From positions 1-64,000 of the IMG/VR virus record IMGVR_UViG_3300028908_000008: 64,000 nucleotides of DNA; one strand, given 5' to 3'. The position numbers and the translations under genes are program-made. This stretch comes from a virus. Numbering within the stretch: the first letter of the stretch is position 1; every line of letters begins with the position of its first letter. Positions 47,471-56,005 of the stretch are shown here, piece by piece. Below the pieces are notes generated by a model that had not been told where the DNA came from, did no database searches, and was given only the letters and a program-made list of their open reading frames with translations.

Positions 47471-49522
47471 ATGTTTGAAAAGTCCGATGTATCATTTGAT
47501 ATCGAAATGTATCAAAATTACTTCTTAGTAGGTTTTCAAGATGTAGTTACTAAAAACTATAAGCAGTTTGAAGTAAAAAAATCTTCAAAAGCACTAACTA
47601 AAAAACAGATAAGTGAAATAAAAAACATTATTAGCAAAAATAGATTAATAGGTTTTAATTGCATAAAATATGATATACCGATATTACTACTCGCTTTAGA
47701 GGGTAGAGATGTTAAATATCTCTATAACGCTAGTACGCTTATTATCAAAGAGAATTTTAGTATATATAAAACTTCTCAAATGTATGACTTAGATCGAGAG
47801 TTAAAGCAAGTGAATCAAGTAGATTTATCTACAATCGACATTGCAAGAGGGGCGTTTATAAGCCTTAAACAATATGGAGCAAGGATTAATGCTCCTACTA
47901 TCCAAGATTTACCTATAAAATGGGATTCAAAACTCTCTAAAGAGGACATGAAAGAGATAAAAACATATAATCTAAATGATTTAGACTTAACTACTCAATT
48001 ATATGAGTATGGGAAAGCAAATATAGAACTAAGGGAGTTTTTATCGAAAAAATATGAAGTGAATCTAACAAGTTCACAAGGTGCAAAAATTGCAGAAACT
48101 ATTATTAGTAGTGAATTTGCAAAAAGAGGCAAGTATCTGAAGCGGTCGGAATTAGAAGCAGGGGAAGAGATTAGATATAAAGCTCCTAAACATATAAAGT
48201 TTAGAGATAAATCCCTAAAACAACTATTGAAGAACTTTAAAAATACACCCCTGATAATAAATGAATCGGGAAATATAATTAAACCTGATTTTTTAAAAGA
48301 CCCTATAACAGTGAACAAAACCTCTTATACTGTAGGACTAGGTGGATTACACGCTATTATTAAAAATAAAGGAATAGTTCCGAAAAAAGATGAGGTTCTA
48401 AATCAGCCCGATGTTGGGAGTTATTATCCAAGTATGATACTAGCTTATGGCTTTAAAGCTAAGGGCATGGGAGAACTTTTCGATAAGATTTATAGAGGTT
48501 TGGTTGCAGATAGGTTTAAATGGAAAGTGTTAGATTCCAAACTAAAACACCTCAAAAATGATGATTGGAAAACTGCTATGTTAAACAATAACGGTTTGAA
48601 ACTAGTGCTAAATGCACTTTTTGGTACTTATGGAAATAAATGGTTTAAAACTTATGCTCCTGATTTGTTAATTCAAATAACTATTACTGGTCAGCTTAAT
48701 TTGTTAATGCTTATTGAATGGTTAGAAGATGCAGGGATAAAAGTAAAAAGTGCTAATACCGATTCAGTTTTAATACTTCACAAGAAAAAAGATTCTAAAA
48801 AAGCTAAAAAAATACTAAAGAAATGGGAGAAGGTTACTTCTATGAGTTTAGAAGATGATTATATTGATGCCTTTTTTGCAAGAGATATAAATTCTTATAT
48901 GTACACTAAAAAGGGTGGCTATGATGGTATAGCATACTTCAAAAAATTCAAAGATGTATCCAAAAATCTTGAATACCCAATAGTATATAAGGCTATAGGT
49001 GATTTTATATCCAAAGATATCCCAATAGAAGAGACTATCGGTGAATGTAACGATATAACAGAGTTTGTATCCACTAGAAAAAGCACTACTGGAGCGACTT
49101 ACAAAGGTAACTTAATAGGTAAAGCTTTAAGATTCTATTATTGCGATGATGATGATGCACTATTTAACATTATAACTGATGAGAAAATAGAAAACTACAA
49201 TGAACGATATAGTATTTATGAAGAAAAATTAAAAATCTATAATGATGAAGTTTCTAAATGGGAAGAAGCTCTATTAAAATGGAAAGAAACTAAAGAGGGT
49301 AAAAGACCTCTTAAGCCTAAAAAAATATATCCTCCAACAAAACCAAATGAAACAAAAGTATCAAAATCAGACTTTGCTTATCCATGTTTGAAATTACCTC
49401 ATAATATCCCTGAAAATTTAGATAGAGAATTTTATGTAAAACTAGCATATAAGCATATTAAAGAGATTGGATGGACTAAAAAACTACAAAAGAGGATCAT
49501 TAAAAATGCTCAAAAAAAGTAA
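47471..49522 (+). CDS. Family B DNA polymerase with proofreading domain
   Basis: ATG 47471 follows AAGGATTGAAA, giving 683 residues. The exonuclease motifs are intact: SFDIE (Asp10, Glu12), GFNCIKYD near 63 and YNLNDLDLT near 167. Polymerase motifs follow in order: DVGSYYPSM (about 314), KLVLNALFGTYGNK (about 377) and NTDSVLI (about 429). It copies the phage genome and can proofread. It occupies the place that a family A polymerase often takes in DUF2800-DUF2815 cassettes. The last ~100 residues are helical and may be a thumb or partner site. The gene overlaps the helicase gene by 17 bases. Confidence 0.88.
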   Translation: MFEKSDVSFDIEMYQNYFLVGFQDVVTKNYKQFEVKKSSKALTKKQISEIKNIISKNRLIGFNCIKYDIPILLLALEGRDVKYLYNASTLIIKENFSIYKTSQMYDLDRELKQVNQVDLSTIDIARGAFISLKQYGARINAPTIQDLPIKWDSKLSKEDMKEIKTYNLNDLDLTTQLYEYGKANIELREFLSKKYEVNLTSSQGAKIAETIISSEFAKRGKYLKRSELEAGEEIRYKAPKHIKFRDKSLKQLLKNFKNTPLIINESGNIIKPDFLKDPITVNKTSYTVGLGGLHAIIKNKGIVPKKDEVLNQPDVGSYYPSMILAYGFKAKGMGELFDKIYRGLVADRFKWKVLDSKLKHLKNDDWKTAMLNNNGLKLVLNALFGTYGNKWFKTYAPDLLIQITITGQLNLLMLIEWLEDAGIKVKSANTDSVLILHKKKDSKKAKKILKKWEKVTSMSLEDDYIDAFFARDINSYMYTKKGGYDGIAYFKKFKDVSKNLEYPIVYKAIGDFISKDIPIEETIGECNDITEFVSTRKSTTGATYKGNLIGKALRFYYCDDDDALFNIITDEKIENYNERYSIYEEKLKIYNDEVSKWEEALLKWKETKEGKRPLKPKKIYPPTKPNETKVSKSDFAYPCLKLPHNIPENLDREFYVKLAYKHIKEIGWTKKLQKRIIKNAQKK

Positions 49523-50849
49523 TTTATATGATTATCAAAAGAAAAGCGTTAAGTTTATCCTAAAAAACAAATCAGCTTTTATGCTTTTAGGGTTATCTTT
49601 AGGTAAGACAATAATATCTTTAACTGCTATTGCTAAACTTATCAAGAAGAAAAAAGTTAAAAAGGTGCTTATATTAGCACCTTTGAGGGTGGCACAATCT
49701 GTATGGGATAAAGAACTATCAAATTGGGAACACTTGCAAGATTTAACACTTTCAAAAATGTTAGGCACTCCTAAAAAGCGACTAGAAGCACTAAATAGCG
49801 ATTCAGATATCTATATTACAAATATAGAAAATACCGTCTGGTTGTTCAAACAAAAAGAGTCAAGTAAATTTGATATGATTGTAATAGATGAAAGCTCTAC
49901 ATTTAAAAGCTATAAATCAGCACGGTTCAAAGCACTAAAAAAACTTATTGATTTAGATCAATTTAAAAGAAAAGTATTACTAACTGGTACACCTGCTAGT
50001 AAAGACATTCAGGACTTATTCCCTCAATTATATATCTTAGACAAAGGTGAAAGACTAGGACGATTTATAACTCATTTTAGAAATAGATATATGAGTGAAA
50101 ATCGCTACGGGTTTGGATATACAGAGAAAAAAGATAGTAGAAAAAAGATATTTAAAAAGATTCAAGATGTGACTTTATCCCTAAGAACAGAGGACTTACT
50201 GGATTTACCTCGAAAAGTTTATAATATTTTAGAAACTGTAACTTTGCAAGGAGATTTACTTAAGCAATATAAAGTTTTTGAAAAAGAATTTATATTAGAG
50301 TATGGTGAGGATATAGATGATAGTATTGTAGCGTCTACAAAAGTAGCATTGAATATGAAATTAGCTCAATTTTGTTCAGGAGCTATATATAAAGACACAA
50401 ACATCAATACAGATTATGAAGTATTTCATGAGTTAAAGTTTGATGTATTTGATGAAATACTAGAACAGCATGAAGGTGAAAACATACTACTTGCATATAA
50501 TTTTAAACATGAACTAGATCGTATATTAAAGCGATATCCTCAAGCAGTAGCGTTTAATGATAAAAGTGTAGATGAATGGAATGGAGGGAAGATTAAAATA
50601 TTGTGTATCCATCCTGCAAGTGCTTCACATGGTATTAATCTCCAACATGGTGGTAGGATTCTCGTCTGGTTATCGCCAACTTATGACTTGGAAAGACATT
50701 TGCAACTAGAAGGTAGGATATCAAGGATAGGACAAAAACATACAACACTTTATTATAATATTGTTTTAGGCGGTATAGAGAGAGAAATAGCAAAGAAGAG
50801 AAATAAAAAAGATGTTAAACAAGTGAAACTACTTAAGAAACTAAGATAA
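49506..50849 (+). CDS. SNF2-family helicase-like ATPase
   Basis: ATG 49506 is used because MLKKSNLYDYQKKSV is the usual opening of this family; 447 residues. Motif I GLSLGKT (29-35), VLILAPLRVAQSVW (Ia), VIDESSTF (II), LTGTPASKD (III), GINLQHGGR (V) and EGRISRIGQ (VI) are all present. Such proteins move along double-stranded DNA and in phages accompany replication cassettes. AGAGGA lies 8 bases before the start inside the polymerase gene. Confidence 0.88.
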   Translation: MLKKSNLYDYQKKSVKFILKNKSAFMLLGLSLGKTIISLTAIAKLIKKKKVKKVLILAPLRVAQSVWDKELSNWEHLQDLTLSKMLGTPKKRLEALNSDSDIYITNIENTVWLFKQKESSKFDMIVIDESSTFKSYKSARFKALKKLIDLDQFKRKVLLTGTPASKDIQDLFPQLYILDKGERLGRFITHFRNRYMSENRYGFGYTEKKDSRKKIFKKIQDVTLSLRTEDLLDLPRKVYNILETVTLQGDLLKQYKVFEKEFILEYGEDIDDSIVASTKVALNMKLAQFCSGAIYKDTNINTDYEVFHELKFDVFDEILEQHEGENILLAYNFKHELDRILKRYPQAVAFNDKSVDEWNGGKIKILCIHPASASHGINLQHGGRILVWLSPTYDLERHLQLEGRISRIGQKHTTLYYNIVLGGIEREIAKKRNKKDVKQVKLLKKLR

Positions 50850-50853
50850 TCAC

Positions 50854-50894
50854 AAAGTTATTCACATTTCAAATTTAAGAATGTGAATAACTTT
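50854..50894. terminator. 15-bp-arm inverted repeat between convergent blocks
   Basis: AAAGTTATTCACATT (50854-50868) and AATGTGAATAACTTT (50880-50894) pair perfectly around 11 bases, right after the helicase stop and before the minus-strand lysis block. It is probably a bidirectional terminator or mRNA 3' stabiliser. The 118 bases after it hold nothing I can assign. Confidence 0.7.
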
Positions 50895-51012
50895 TAAATT
50901 AATGTGAAAAGCCTCATAGCGTCCACACAATCCCCTTAAAACGCTCATAACTATTTAATCAATGAAACACAAAGCCCACTCAATTAAAAACGCTCTAAAT
51001 GGCTGTAGGAAC

Positions 51013-51234
51013 TTAAACCTTACTTAATCCAAACTCTTTGGGTGAGATATAAAAATCACACAAATAGATACAATCGTTTTCATCGTACTCGGCTTCAAAA
51101 CATGCATAACTTAATCGCTTTGTAGTTTTAGGGATTTTTGATCGCATACAATCTACAAAAGTACATTTTTCACTCTCGCAAAAAGTATAATCTAATGGCA
51201 AATATATACTTGCACTTTTAAATTCTAAACTCAT
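51013..51234 (-). CDS. Hypothetical cysteine-rich protein
   Basis: This 73-residue protein has six cysteines in CESEKC, FVDC, YAC, DC and YLC, in a pattern that could bind a metal. The start overlaps the endolysin stop, with AGAGG upstream. It is the last gene of the lysis group, but its role is unknown. Confidence 0.6.
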   Translation of the reverse strand: MSLEFKSASIYLPLDYTFCESEKCTFVDCMRSKIPKTTKRLSYACFEAEYDENDCIYLCDFYISPKEFGLSKV

Positions 51235-52019
51235 TTTAACCTCTCCAATCTATTAGCCCAACCACTCTTATTTTCAAGATACCGATCAGGATTCAATCTT
51301 ATTAAATTAGCGTAATGCTTCTCCATTCTACTAATCAATTCTTTATTTAAAAACTCATCATCTAAATCATATTGCTCTAATGCAAGAAAAGTTTTCTCTC
51401 CTGCATATCCATCTAATTTTAAATTAGCACCAGCTTCATTTAGAATCTCTTGAATAAAGATACTAAACCTTCCAAAACCCCCATTAACTGCTATACTAAA
51501 AGCACTTAAAGAGGATTTTTTACCAAACAAGTACAATCTTAGAGGATTAAAAAACTCTATCTCATAAAAATCCCGTGCTATTTTTCTATATTCTTCATCG
51601 TGATACGATCTGATAATCTCTGTAAGGTATATTCTAGTTGATTTATTATCTCGTAAATCATAATCAATAAGGTGAGCATTGTTAGCCACACCATCCAACC
51701 AATTCCAACCACTAAAAATAGGGTGTGCGTAACGATAAATACCGAAAAAAGCTGTAATATCTCTCTCGCCCTTAAGAAAATGTACTTCATAACCTTCTTC
51801 GTCCTCCAAATATTGCATCAGTAGAGTTAATAAAGTATCTCTATCTATAAATCTTTTTGTAAGAGGTGTTTTAACCTCAACTTTTTCGATCGGTATCGTT
51901 TTAGCGATAGGCAATGAGCCAAAATCATCGCTAGGTTTCAAAAATGCTTTAGGTTCATTATCTTTACAATCATTAAAGGACTTAAAAAATCCCTCTATTA
52001 TCTTTTTGAAAATGTTCAT
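51231..52019 (-). CDS. Endolysin, GH108-like lysozyme
   Basis: This is a 262-residue protein. The N-terminus (to ~50) is basic and without a signal peptide. LEDEEGYEVHFLKGERD (Glu75 next to Gly) and FFGIYR match the catalytic segment of GH108-type lysozymes. AFSIAVNGGFGRFSIFIQEI, LDGYAGEKTFLAL and the final KSGWANRL match the C-terminal peptidoglycan-binding half of that family. It should cleave the cell wall after the holin opens the membrane. It overlaps both neighbours by 4 bases. Confidence 0.72.
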   Translation of the reverse strand: MNIFKKIIEGFFKSFNDCKDNEPKAFLKPSDDFGSLPIAKTIPIEKVEVKTPLTKRFIDRDTLLTLLMQYLEDEEGYEVHFLKGERDITAFFGIYRYAHPIFSGWNWLDGVANNAHLIDYDLRDNKSTRIYLTEIIRSYHDEEYRKIARDFYEIEFFNPLRLYLFGKKSSLSAFSIAVNGGFGRFSIFIQEILNEAGANLKLDGYAGEKTFLALEQYDLDDEFLNKELISRMEKHYANLIRLNPDRYLENKSGWANRLERLK

Positions 52020-52267
52020 ATTTTTTTTACACTCCGTTTTCTAGTCTTGCTTAAAACTATCACAAAACTTATAAAAATAGCAAGAGTAAATAAATAGTTT
52101 GCTACTTCTCTAAAACCTAATTGACTTATCAAACTACTAATAGCAATACTCCAAATTAGAATAAAGAGTGGTCTATTGATAGAAATAAATCTATATTTTA
52201 AAGTTAGAATAGCAATCAATATACTACTTACACTTAATATAAATGAGCTTAAATCATAATCTATCAT
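52016..52267 (-). CDS. Three-helix membrane protein, lysis group
   Basis: This 83-residue protein has three hydrophobic helices (SFILSVSSILIAILTL, LFILIWSIAISSLISQLGF, YLFTLAIFISFVIVLS) and a basic end (KTRKRSVKKI). It lies between the holin and endolysin genes with 4-base overlaps on both sides. It may be a second holin, antiholin or part of a pinholin pair. Confidence 0.6.
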   Translation of the reverse strand: MIDYDLSSFILSVSSILIAILTLKYRFISINRPLFILIWSIAISSLISQLGFREVANYLFTLAIFISFVIVLSKTRKRSVKKI

Positions 52268-52638
52268 GAATCACCTCTTTTAAGATATCTTTGTCTTATT
52301 AAAAACATAATTGAACTTCCAATATCTTCGGCATAATAACTAAAAAACCCACTTATCCCTGCTGTTGCTATTATTGGATAAGCAGGGTAATAATAGCTAA
52401 TTGTAAAAAATATAGTAGTCATTATTATAGACCCAAAGATTACCCGTCTTACTATTGTAGATATTATTTTTCCGATTGTATATCCTTGAAGGTCGCCATG
52501 ATAATATTCATGAGCAAATCCTGCTAATGATAAAATCGTACCAATCAACATTAATGCCAATATTTTTTCATCTTCAAAGATTATGCCCATACCGCCCATC
52601 AGAGAGAGGGTGGAGCTTGTGTTTTCTAGTTTATTCAA
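52264..52638 (-). CDS. Holin-like protein
   Basis: This 124-residue protein has three or four membrane segments (ILALMLIGTILSLAGFAH, VIFGSIIMTTIFFTISYYY, IIATAGISGFFSYYAEDIG) and a charged end (RQRYLKRGDS), as in LydA-type phage holins. A TTG start at 52638 is used, with AGAGAG upstream; the first ATG lies inside the protein without a site. It is the first gene of the holin/endolysin group, which supports the role. Confidence 0.65.
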   Translation of the reverse strand: MNKLENTSSTLSLMGGMGIIFEDEKILALMLIGTILSLAGFAHEYYHGDLQGYTIGKIISTIVRRVIFGSIIMTTIFFTISYYYPAYPIIATAGISGFFSYYAEDIGSSIMFLIRQRYLKRGDS

Positions 52639-52655
52639 AGTTAAAAACTCTCTTT

Positions 52656-53039
52656 TTAGCTTATATTAGCAAAATCCTTCAAATCAACATAAAAATCTAT
52701 ATCTAACATTGCCTCGTAAGCATCTTTATTTAGTTTTGCTTCTTTTAGTTTTTCACTTAACTCATGATATTCTTGAAGGTAATTAACTAGTGGAGCATCT
52801 ACAACTAAAACCTTTCCCTTGATTTCAATCAACTTCATTAATTGATCTTGCCTTCTAATGATCGACTTAATATCGCACTCTAGTTGCAAGATATGGAATT
52901 CACACACATCTACTTCATTTAATTTGATACCTAAATATTTCCCCATTTGTTCAGCCAGACAAGTGAGTGTGCTTAAATCCTTTACTTTGTTATTCGTGAT
53001 TTTCTCTTTGATTTTCTCTTTGTGTTCTATACTTTTCAT
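52656..53039 (-). CDS. Hypothetical helical protein, possible small terminase
   Basis: ATG 53039 follows AAGGAATATC; earlier codons belong to the overlapping zinc gene. The 127-residue protein is helical, with LSTLTCLAEQMGKYLGI, then KGKVLVVDAPLVNYLQEYHE. The last part faintly resembles P27-type small terminase subunits (..GLVV...NP.VKEL..). The resemblance is weak and the large terminase is not in the window, so treat it as unassigned. Confidence 0.45.
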   Translation of the reverse strand: MKSIEHKEKIKEKITNNKVKDLSTLTCLAEQMGKYLGIKLNEVDVCEFHILQLECDIKSIIRRQDQLMKLIEIKGKVLVVDAPLVNYLQEYHELSEKLKEAKLNKDAYEAMLDIDFYVDLKDFANIS

Positions 53040-53409
53040 GATATTCCTTTTCATCTTTAATCGCTCTTTTAAGTGCTTGTTCAGTTCTATTTGTTTCACT
53101 TAAAACCTCTTCTATCGCCATTTGCTTCTTAAACCTATCCATATCAAATTGATAGGAACATCTAGGAGAACAAAAATGTTTAGACTTTGAGTTTAGCAAT
53201 GATTTTGAACACACTTTACATAAAATAGTACTCTCAAATTCTAAAGCATCTACATATTTTAATCTGTTTAACTTAGCTGTTAAAGTTTTATATCGCTGTG
53301 CATGTCTGCAAGTAGGACATTTAACAACTCTAATATGAGTGCTATCTACTTTATTAGTACAACCTTCAACATTACATGTTCTATTTCTTCGCCAGTCTTT
53401 CTCGTCCAA
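52990..53409 (-). CDS. Zinc-binding protein with two Cys clusters
   Basis: This is a 139-residue protein with a TTG start at 53409 after AAGGTG. The first cluster is CNVEGC with CPTC (residues 12-33); the second is CKVC with CSPRC (about 64-84), a treble-clef-like layout. A long charged helix ends the protein. The first cluster, followed by a basic helix, looks like a module of the 6909 protein. It overlaps the 53039 gene by 50 bases. Confidence 0.6.
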   Translation of the reverse strand: MDEKDWRRNRTCNVEGCTNKVDSTHIRVVKCPTCRHAQRYKTLTAKLNRLKYVDALEFESTILCKVCSKSLLNSKSKHFCSPRCSYQFDMDRFKKQMAIEEVLSETNRTEQALKRAIKDEKEYHEKYRTQRENQRENHE

Positions 53410-53428
53410 AACTACACCTTGTTTTAGA

Positions 53429-53719
53429 CTATTGTAGCTTTTTTCCCCTTTTTTGCAAAATCTTAACTTGTTCTTCCACCTCTTCTAAACTAAAAGCAAA
53501 CATAGAAAAACCTTTAGATTCATGTACACTTTTAGATTCTAATCTTTGAAGGGGCTTGATTGTATCCCCTTTATCCTTCACCTCTATTGCTAGAAATAAG
53601 CCATTTACACATGCAATAATATCTGCAATGCCTTTTCTATTACTAGAAACAGTAACAAAATTATATATCTTTTGATCGTTAAGATATTTAATGATCCTCG
53701 TTTGTAGTTTAGATGCCAT
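53429..53719 (-). CDS. VRR-NUC domain nuclease
   Basis: This is a 96-residue protein. NRKGIADIIACVNGLFLAIE and VKDKG give the catalytic set Asp33, Glu46, Lys48 of the VRR-NUC subgroup of PD-(D/E)XK nucleases, followed by a LQ in KPLQRLE. Stand-alone VRR-NUC proteins of phages cut branched DNA. Together with DUF2800, SSB and SNF2 it completes a well-known replication/recombination set, although it lies here on the opposite strand. The start overlaps the exonuclease stop by 11 bases. Confidence 0.82.
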   Translation of the reverse strand: MASKLQTRIIKYLNDQKIYNFVTVSSNRKGIADIIACVNGLFLAIEVKDKGDTIKPLQRLESKSVHESKGFSMFAFSLEEVEEQVKILQKRGKKLQ

Positions 53720-54314
53720 CTTTCAATCGCTTTTTAAGTTTTTTGTAAATCTTCCATGTAGCTTCAATATCGCTGAGTGCATCATGGGCATTGATATTGA
53801 TATTTAAATGTTTAGCTATTGTAGAGAGTCGATGATTAGGGAGTTTGTGAAAATCCCATTCATTGATTAGAAAAAGTTTGACTAACTCATAAACATCAAA
53901 ACCTTTATAGTTTATAAATCCCCCGTATATACCTTTGTTATCATTAAACCACATTTGTAACATCTGCTCATCAAATCGAGAACTGTTGTACCCCATAGGT
54001 GTATAGTTGTCACCTCTTGAATAAGGGTCTACATATTCAGCCAAAAATAATTGAAATTTTCCAAATATTTTTTTTTGTGAGGGGTATGATTTTAAATCCT
54101 CTATAGAAGTATCCGTTATTTTTAAAGCTTCGTTACTTAGAAGAAAATCCCTATTAAGTGTATAAGGATTCATTTTTTCATTGAACTTATCAACAATCTT
54201 CCCATTTGGAGCTATAATCAAGGCTCCAATTTGTGTAATTGCAGGTTGTTTTTTCTTGCCAATTTGCAATAATCCTGTAGTTTCAACATCAAAACATAAT
54301 GTGAACTTTTTCAT
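53709..54314 (-). CDS. DnaQ-like DEDDh 3'-5' exonuclease
   Basis: This is a 201-residue protein. CFDVETTG (Asp9, Glu11) is motif I, MGYNSSRFDEQML motif II and NAHDALSDIEATW motif III, with the His-Asp spacing of the DEDDh class. It degrades single strands or proofreads. A GGAGG site precedes ATG 54314, and the gene overlaps its truncated copy upstream. Confidence 0.85.
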   Translation of the reverse strand: MKKFTLCFDVETTGLLQIGKKKQPAITQIGALIIAPNGKIVDKFNEKMNPYTLNRDFLLSNEALKITDTSIEDLKSYPSQKKIFGKFQLFLAEYVDPYSRGDNYTPMGYNSSRFDEQMLQMWFNDNKGIYGGFINYKGFDVYELVKLFLINEWDFHKLPNHRLSTIAKHLNININAHDALSDIEATWKIYKKLKKRLKDGI

Positions 54315-54613
54315 TTTAAATCCTCCATAGACACTTTTGTTAAAGATGGCTCACATTTGTAACATTTATCACATTTGTAACCCATGGAGCTATACTCATC
54401 TCCTTTTCGATAAGGGTTTACATACTCACCTAAAGATATTTTAAATTTTTCAATTATCTTTTTTTGCAAGGGATGCGGTATCAGCTCTTCTTTTGTAGTA
54501 ACAGTCATTCGTGAAACTTCATCACTTAGAGGAAAATCCTTATTGAGAGTGAAAGGCTTCATTTTCTGATTGATCTTGCCGTTTTGTAGTAGTTTAAGTG
54601 AAAACTTTTTCAT
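54311..54613 (-). pseudogene. Truncated copy of the exonuclease gene
   Basis: This 100-residue frame aligns with the middle of the 53709 protein: KMKPFTLNKDFPLSDEVSRM against KMNPYTLNRDFLLSNEALKI, then EYVNPYRKGDEYSSMGY against EYVDPYSRGDNYTPMGY. It keeps the first three residues of the start region but lacks motifs I and III, so it cannot be an active nuclease. It ends in a new Cys-rich stretch (KCDKCYKCEP). The start and site (AAGGACTTAAC) are intact, so a short protein may still be made. Confidence 0.7.
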
Positions 54614-54675
54614 GTTAAGTCCTTTTTTTAAGTATGTAATATTATACTCCAAAAGGACTTAAAAATATCTTCCTT

Positions 54676-55140
54676 TTAGGGTACTAGATTGCCATTTAAG
54701 TAAAATAACTTAAAAATATTGTTATTTTTAGTTATCGCTTCAAGTTTATAATCATTTGTATATTTCTCAAGTATTGTAAGTGCGTCATCTGTGAGGACAA
54801 GTTCAAAGTCTGCAAATTTTAAAATAAGATTTAAATTACAAACCTCATCTTTACTAAACGCCCCGATTTGAATATCTTTTCTATCAAAATTTAAAGCTCT
54901 TAGTTCCGTATATTGATTTAACACATGAAGTTTCATAGCATCACTTATTTTGCAAGAAGAGTTATCAATATTCAATACATCTCTATAAGGTAGAAATAGG
55001 AATTTATCCTCTTTATTACGAATCTTTTCAACCGCTTCGTATTTATCTATATCAAATACAAGACTTGATTGATCTAGTATCGACTGTGAACTAGAATATA
55101 ACTGTATAACTGTAAGTAGTAGAAAAAATATATTTTTCAA
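54676..55140 (-). CDS. Exported protein of unknown function
   Basis: The start is TTG 55140, 6 bases after AAAGG. The N-terminus KNIFFLLLTVIQLYSSSQS is a signal peptide. The ~135-residue mature part has two cysteines (probably one disulfide) and helices. It lies directly after the tail chaperone genes, where the tape measure would be expected, and is probably acquired cargo acting in the periplasm. Confidence 0.6.
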   Translation of the reverse strand: MKNIFFLLLTVIQLYSSSQSILDQSSLVFDIDKYEAVEKIRNKEDKFLFLPYRDVLNIDNSSCKISDAMKLHVLNQYTELRALNFDRKDIQIGAFSKDEVCNLNLILKFADFELVLTDDALTILEKYTNDYKLEAITKNNNIFKLFYLNGNLVP

Positions 55141-55180
55141 TTTTAACCTTTCAAATAGTTTGAAAAATTATATCAAAAAT

Positions 55181-55528
55181 TTAATCTTTCAAGCTATTCT
55201 CTAAAATCTCATACTCTTTATCAATCATAATTGTTTCAATTACTTGCAATAATTGCATATCTAGTTTGTTATATTTAATCTTCATCATTTTAAGTAAAGA
55301 GAATATATCTGTATAGTTTAGCGATGCTTTCATGCTTCCTTGTTGACCAAGGCTTTTATAGTGCCACGAATTACTAACTAAAGAGTAAATATGTATTAAC
55401 TTCTCACTTCTTTTAGATAAATAAGGAGCTTGATACTCCTTAGATATTTTTAGTCCTTCTTTGGTCGCCATTTTAAGATATTCTTGAAGCCCTTCATCAA
55501 AAAGCCACTTGAAATATTCTTTTAGGCG
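55181..55528 (-). CDS. Tail assembly chaperone, frameshift extension (T part of GT)
   Basis: From the slippery site the -1 frame is open for 115 codons (RLKEYFKWLFDEG... to KD). Read alone it would start at ATG 55471, but that start has no good ribosome site and would drop the conserved first part. With the 138 upstream residues it makes a fusion of ~253 residues, close to lambda gpGT (279). Such extensions bind the tape measure during tail assembly. Confidence 0.75.
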   Translation of the reverse strand, partial: RLKEYFKWLFDEGLQEYLKMATKEGLKISKEYQAPYLSKRSEKLIHIYSLVSNSWHYKSLGQQGSMKASLNYTDIFSLLKMMKIKYNKLDMQLLQVIETIMIDKEYEILENSLKD

Positions 55529-55941
55529 TTTCCCTCATATAAGATAGGCTCTAAAGTAGCAACTATGATGAGTTCTAACCACATAATTAGCTCACCTATT
55601 TGCAAATCATCGGCTACATCAGTTAAGCCTTTTAAATCTAAAATAGAGTCTAGGAATTTATCTCTTTCATCTATATTGGTTGTTTGAAATGTATATTTCG
55701 TAATATCAATCTTCTTTTTTCTTAGAGATTTAATCTCTTTTCTAGTTAGTGAGCCTACAGTGTTAATCAACTCTTTGGTTTGAAGCTTATAGTTTAGAAG
55801 TTTTTGAATATACTCTTCTTGCTCTTTTGCTAATTCCATAGCTTTTTTTTGATCTTCTTCCTCTTTTTTAATGAATAACTCTATCGCTTCGGGAGTTAAG
55901 TTATTCATAAATTCTACTGATTCATCTATGTTTTTTGCCAT
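55522..55941 (-). CDS. Tail assembly chaperone (G-like)
   Basis: This is a 139-residue acidic, helical protein with a strong charged helix (KKEEEDQKKAMELAKEQEE). It lies between the tail tube and the T extension, as lambda gpG does. The slippery heptamer lies three codons before its stop. ATG 55941 is used; an ATG 9 bases earlier is only two bases after the AAAGG site. TTTTTTGCTATGAT upstream is a likely -10 region. Confidence 0.75.
   Translation of the reverse strand: MAKNIDESVEFMNNLTPEAIELFIKKEEEDQKKAMELAKEQEEYIQKLLNYKLQTKELINTVGSLTRKEIKSLRKKKIDITKYTFQTTNIDERDKFLDSILDLKGLTDVADDLQIGELIMWLELIIVATLEPILYEGNA
55528..55534 (-). promoter_or_regulatory. -1 ribosomal frameshift site GGGAAAC
   Basis: On the minus strand the in-frame heptamer G GGA AAC is the X XXY YYZ pattern, followed by GCC and the TAA stop. 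Slipping back one base allows reading through CGC CTA AAA into the downstream frame. Lambda uses GGGAAAG at the same place. Confidence 0.8.
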
Positions 55942-56005
55942 GATGCACATTGCCTTTCAATTTTTAGTTGTACAATCATAGCAAAAAAATCTAATCAATC
56001 AAAGC

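Noticed and set aside
55181-55471. Independent gene starting at ATG 55471
   Set aside because: The frame is open back to the slippery site and has no good ribosome site, so it is better read as the frameshift extension of the chaperone.
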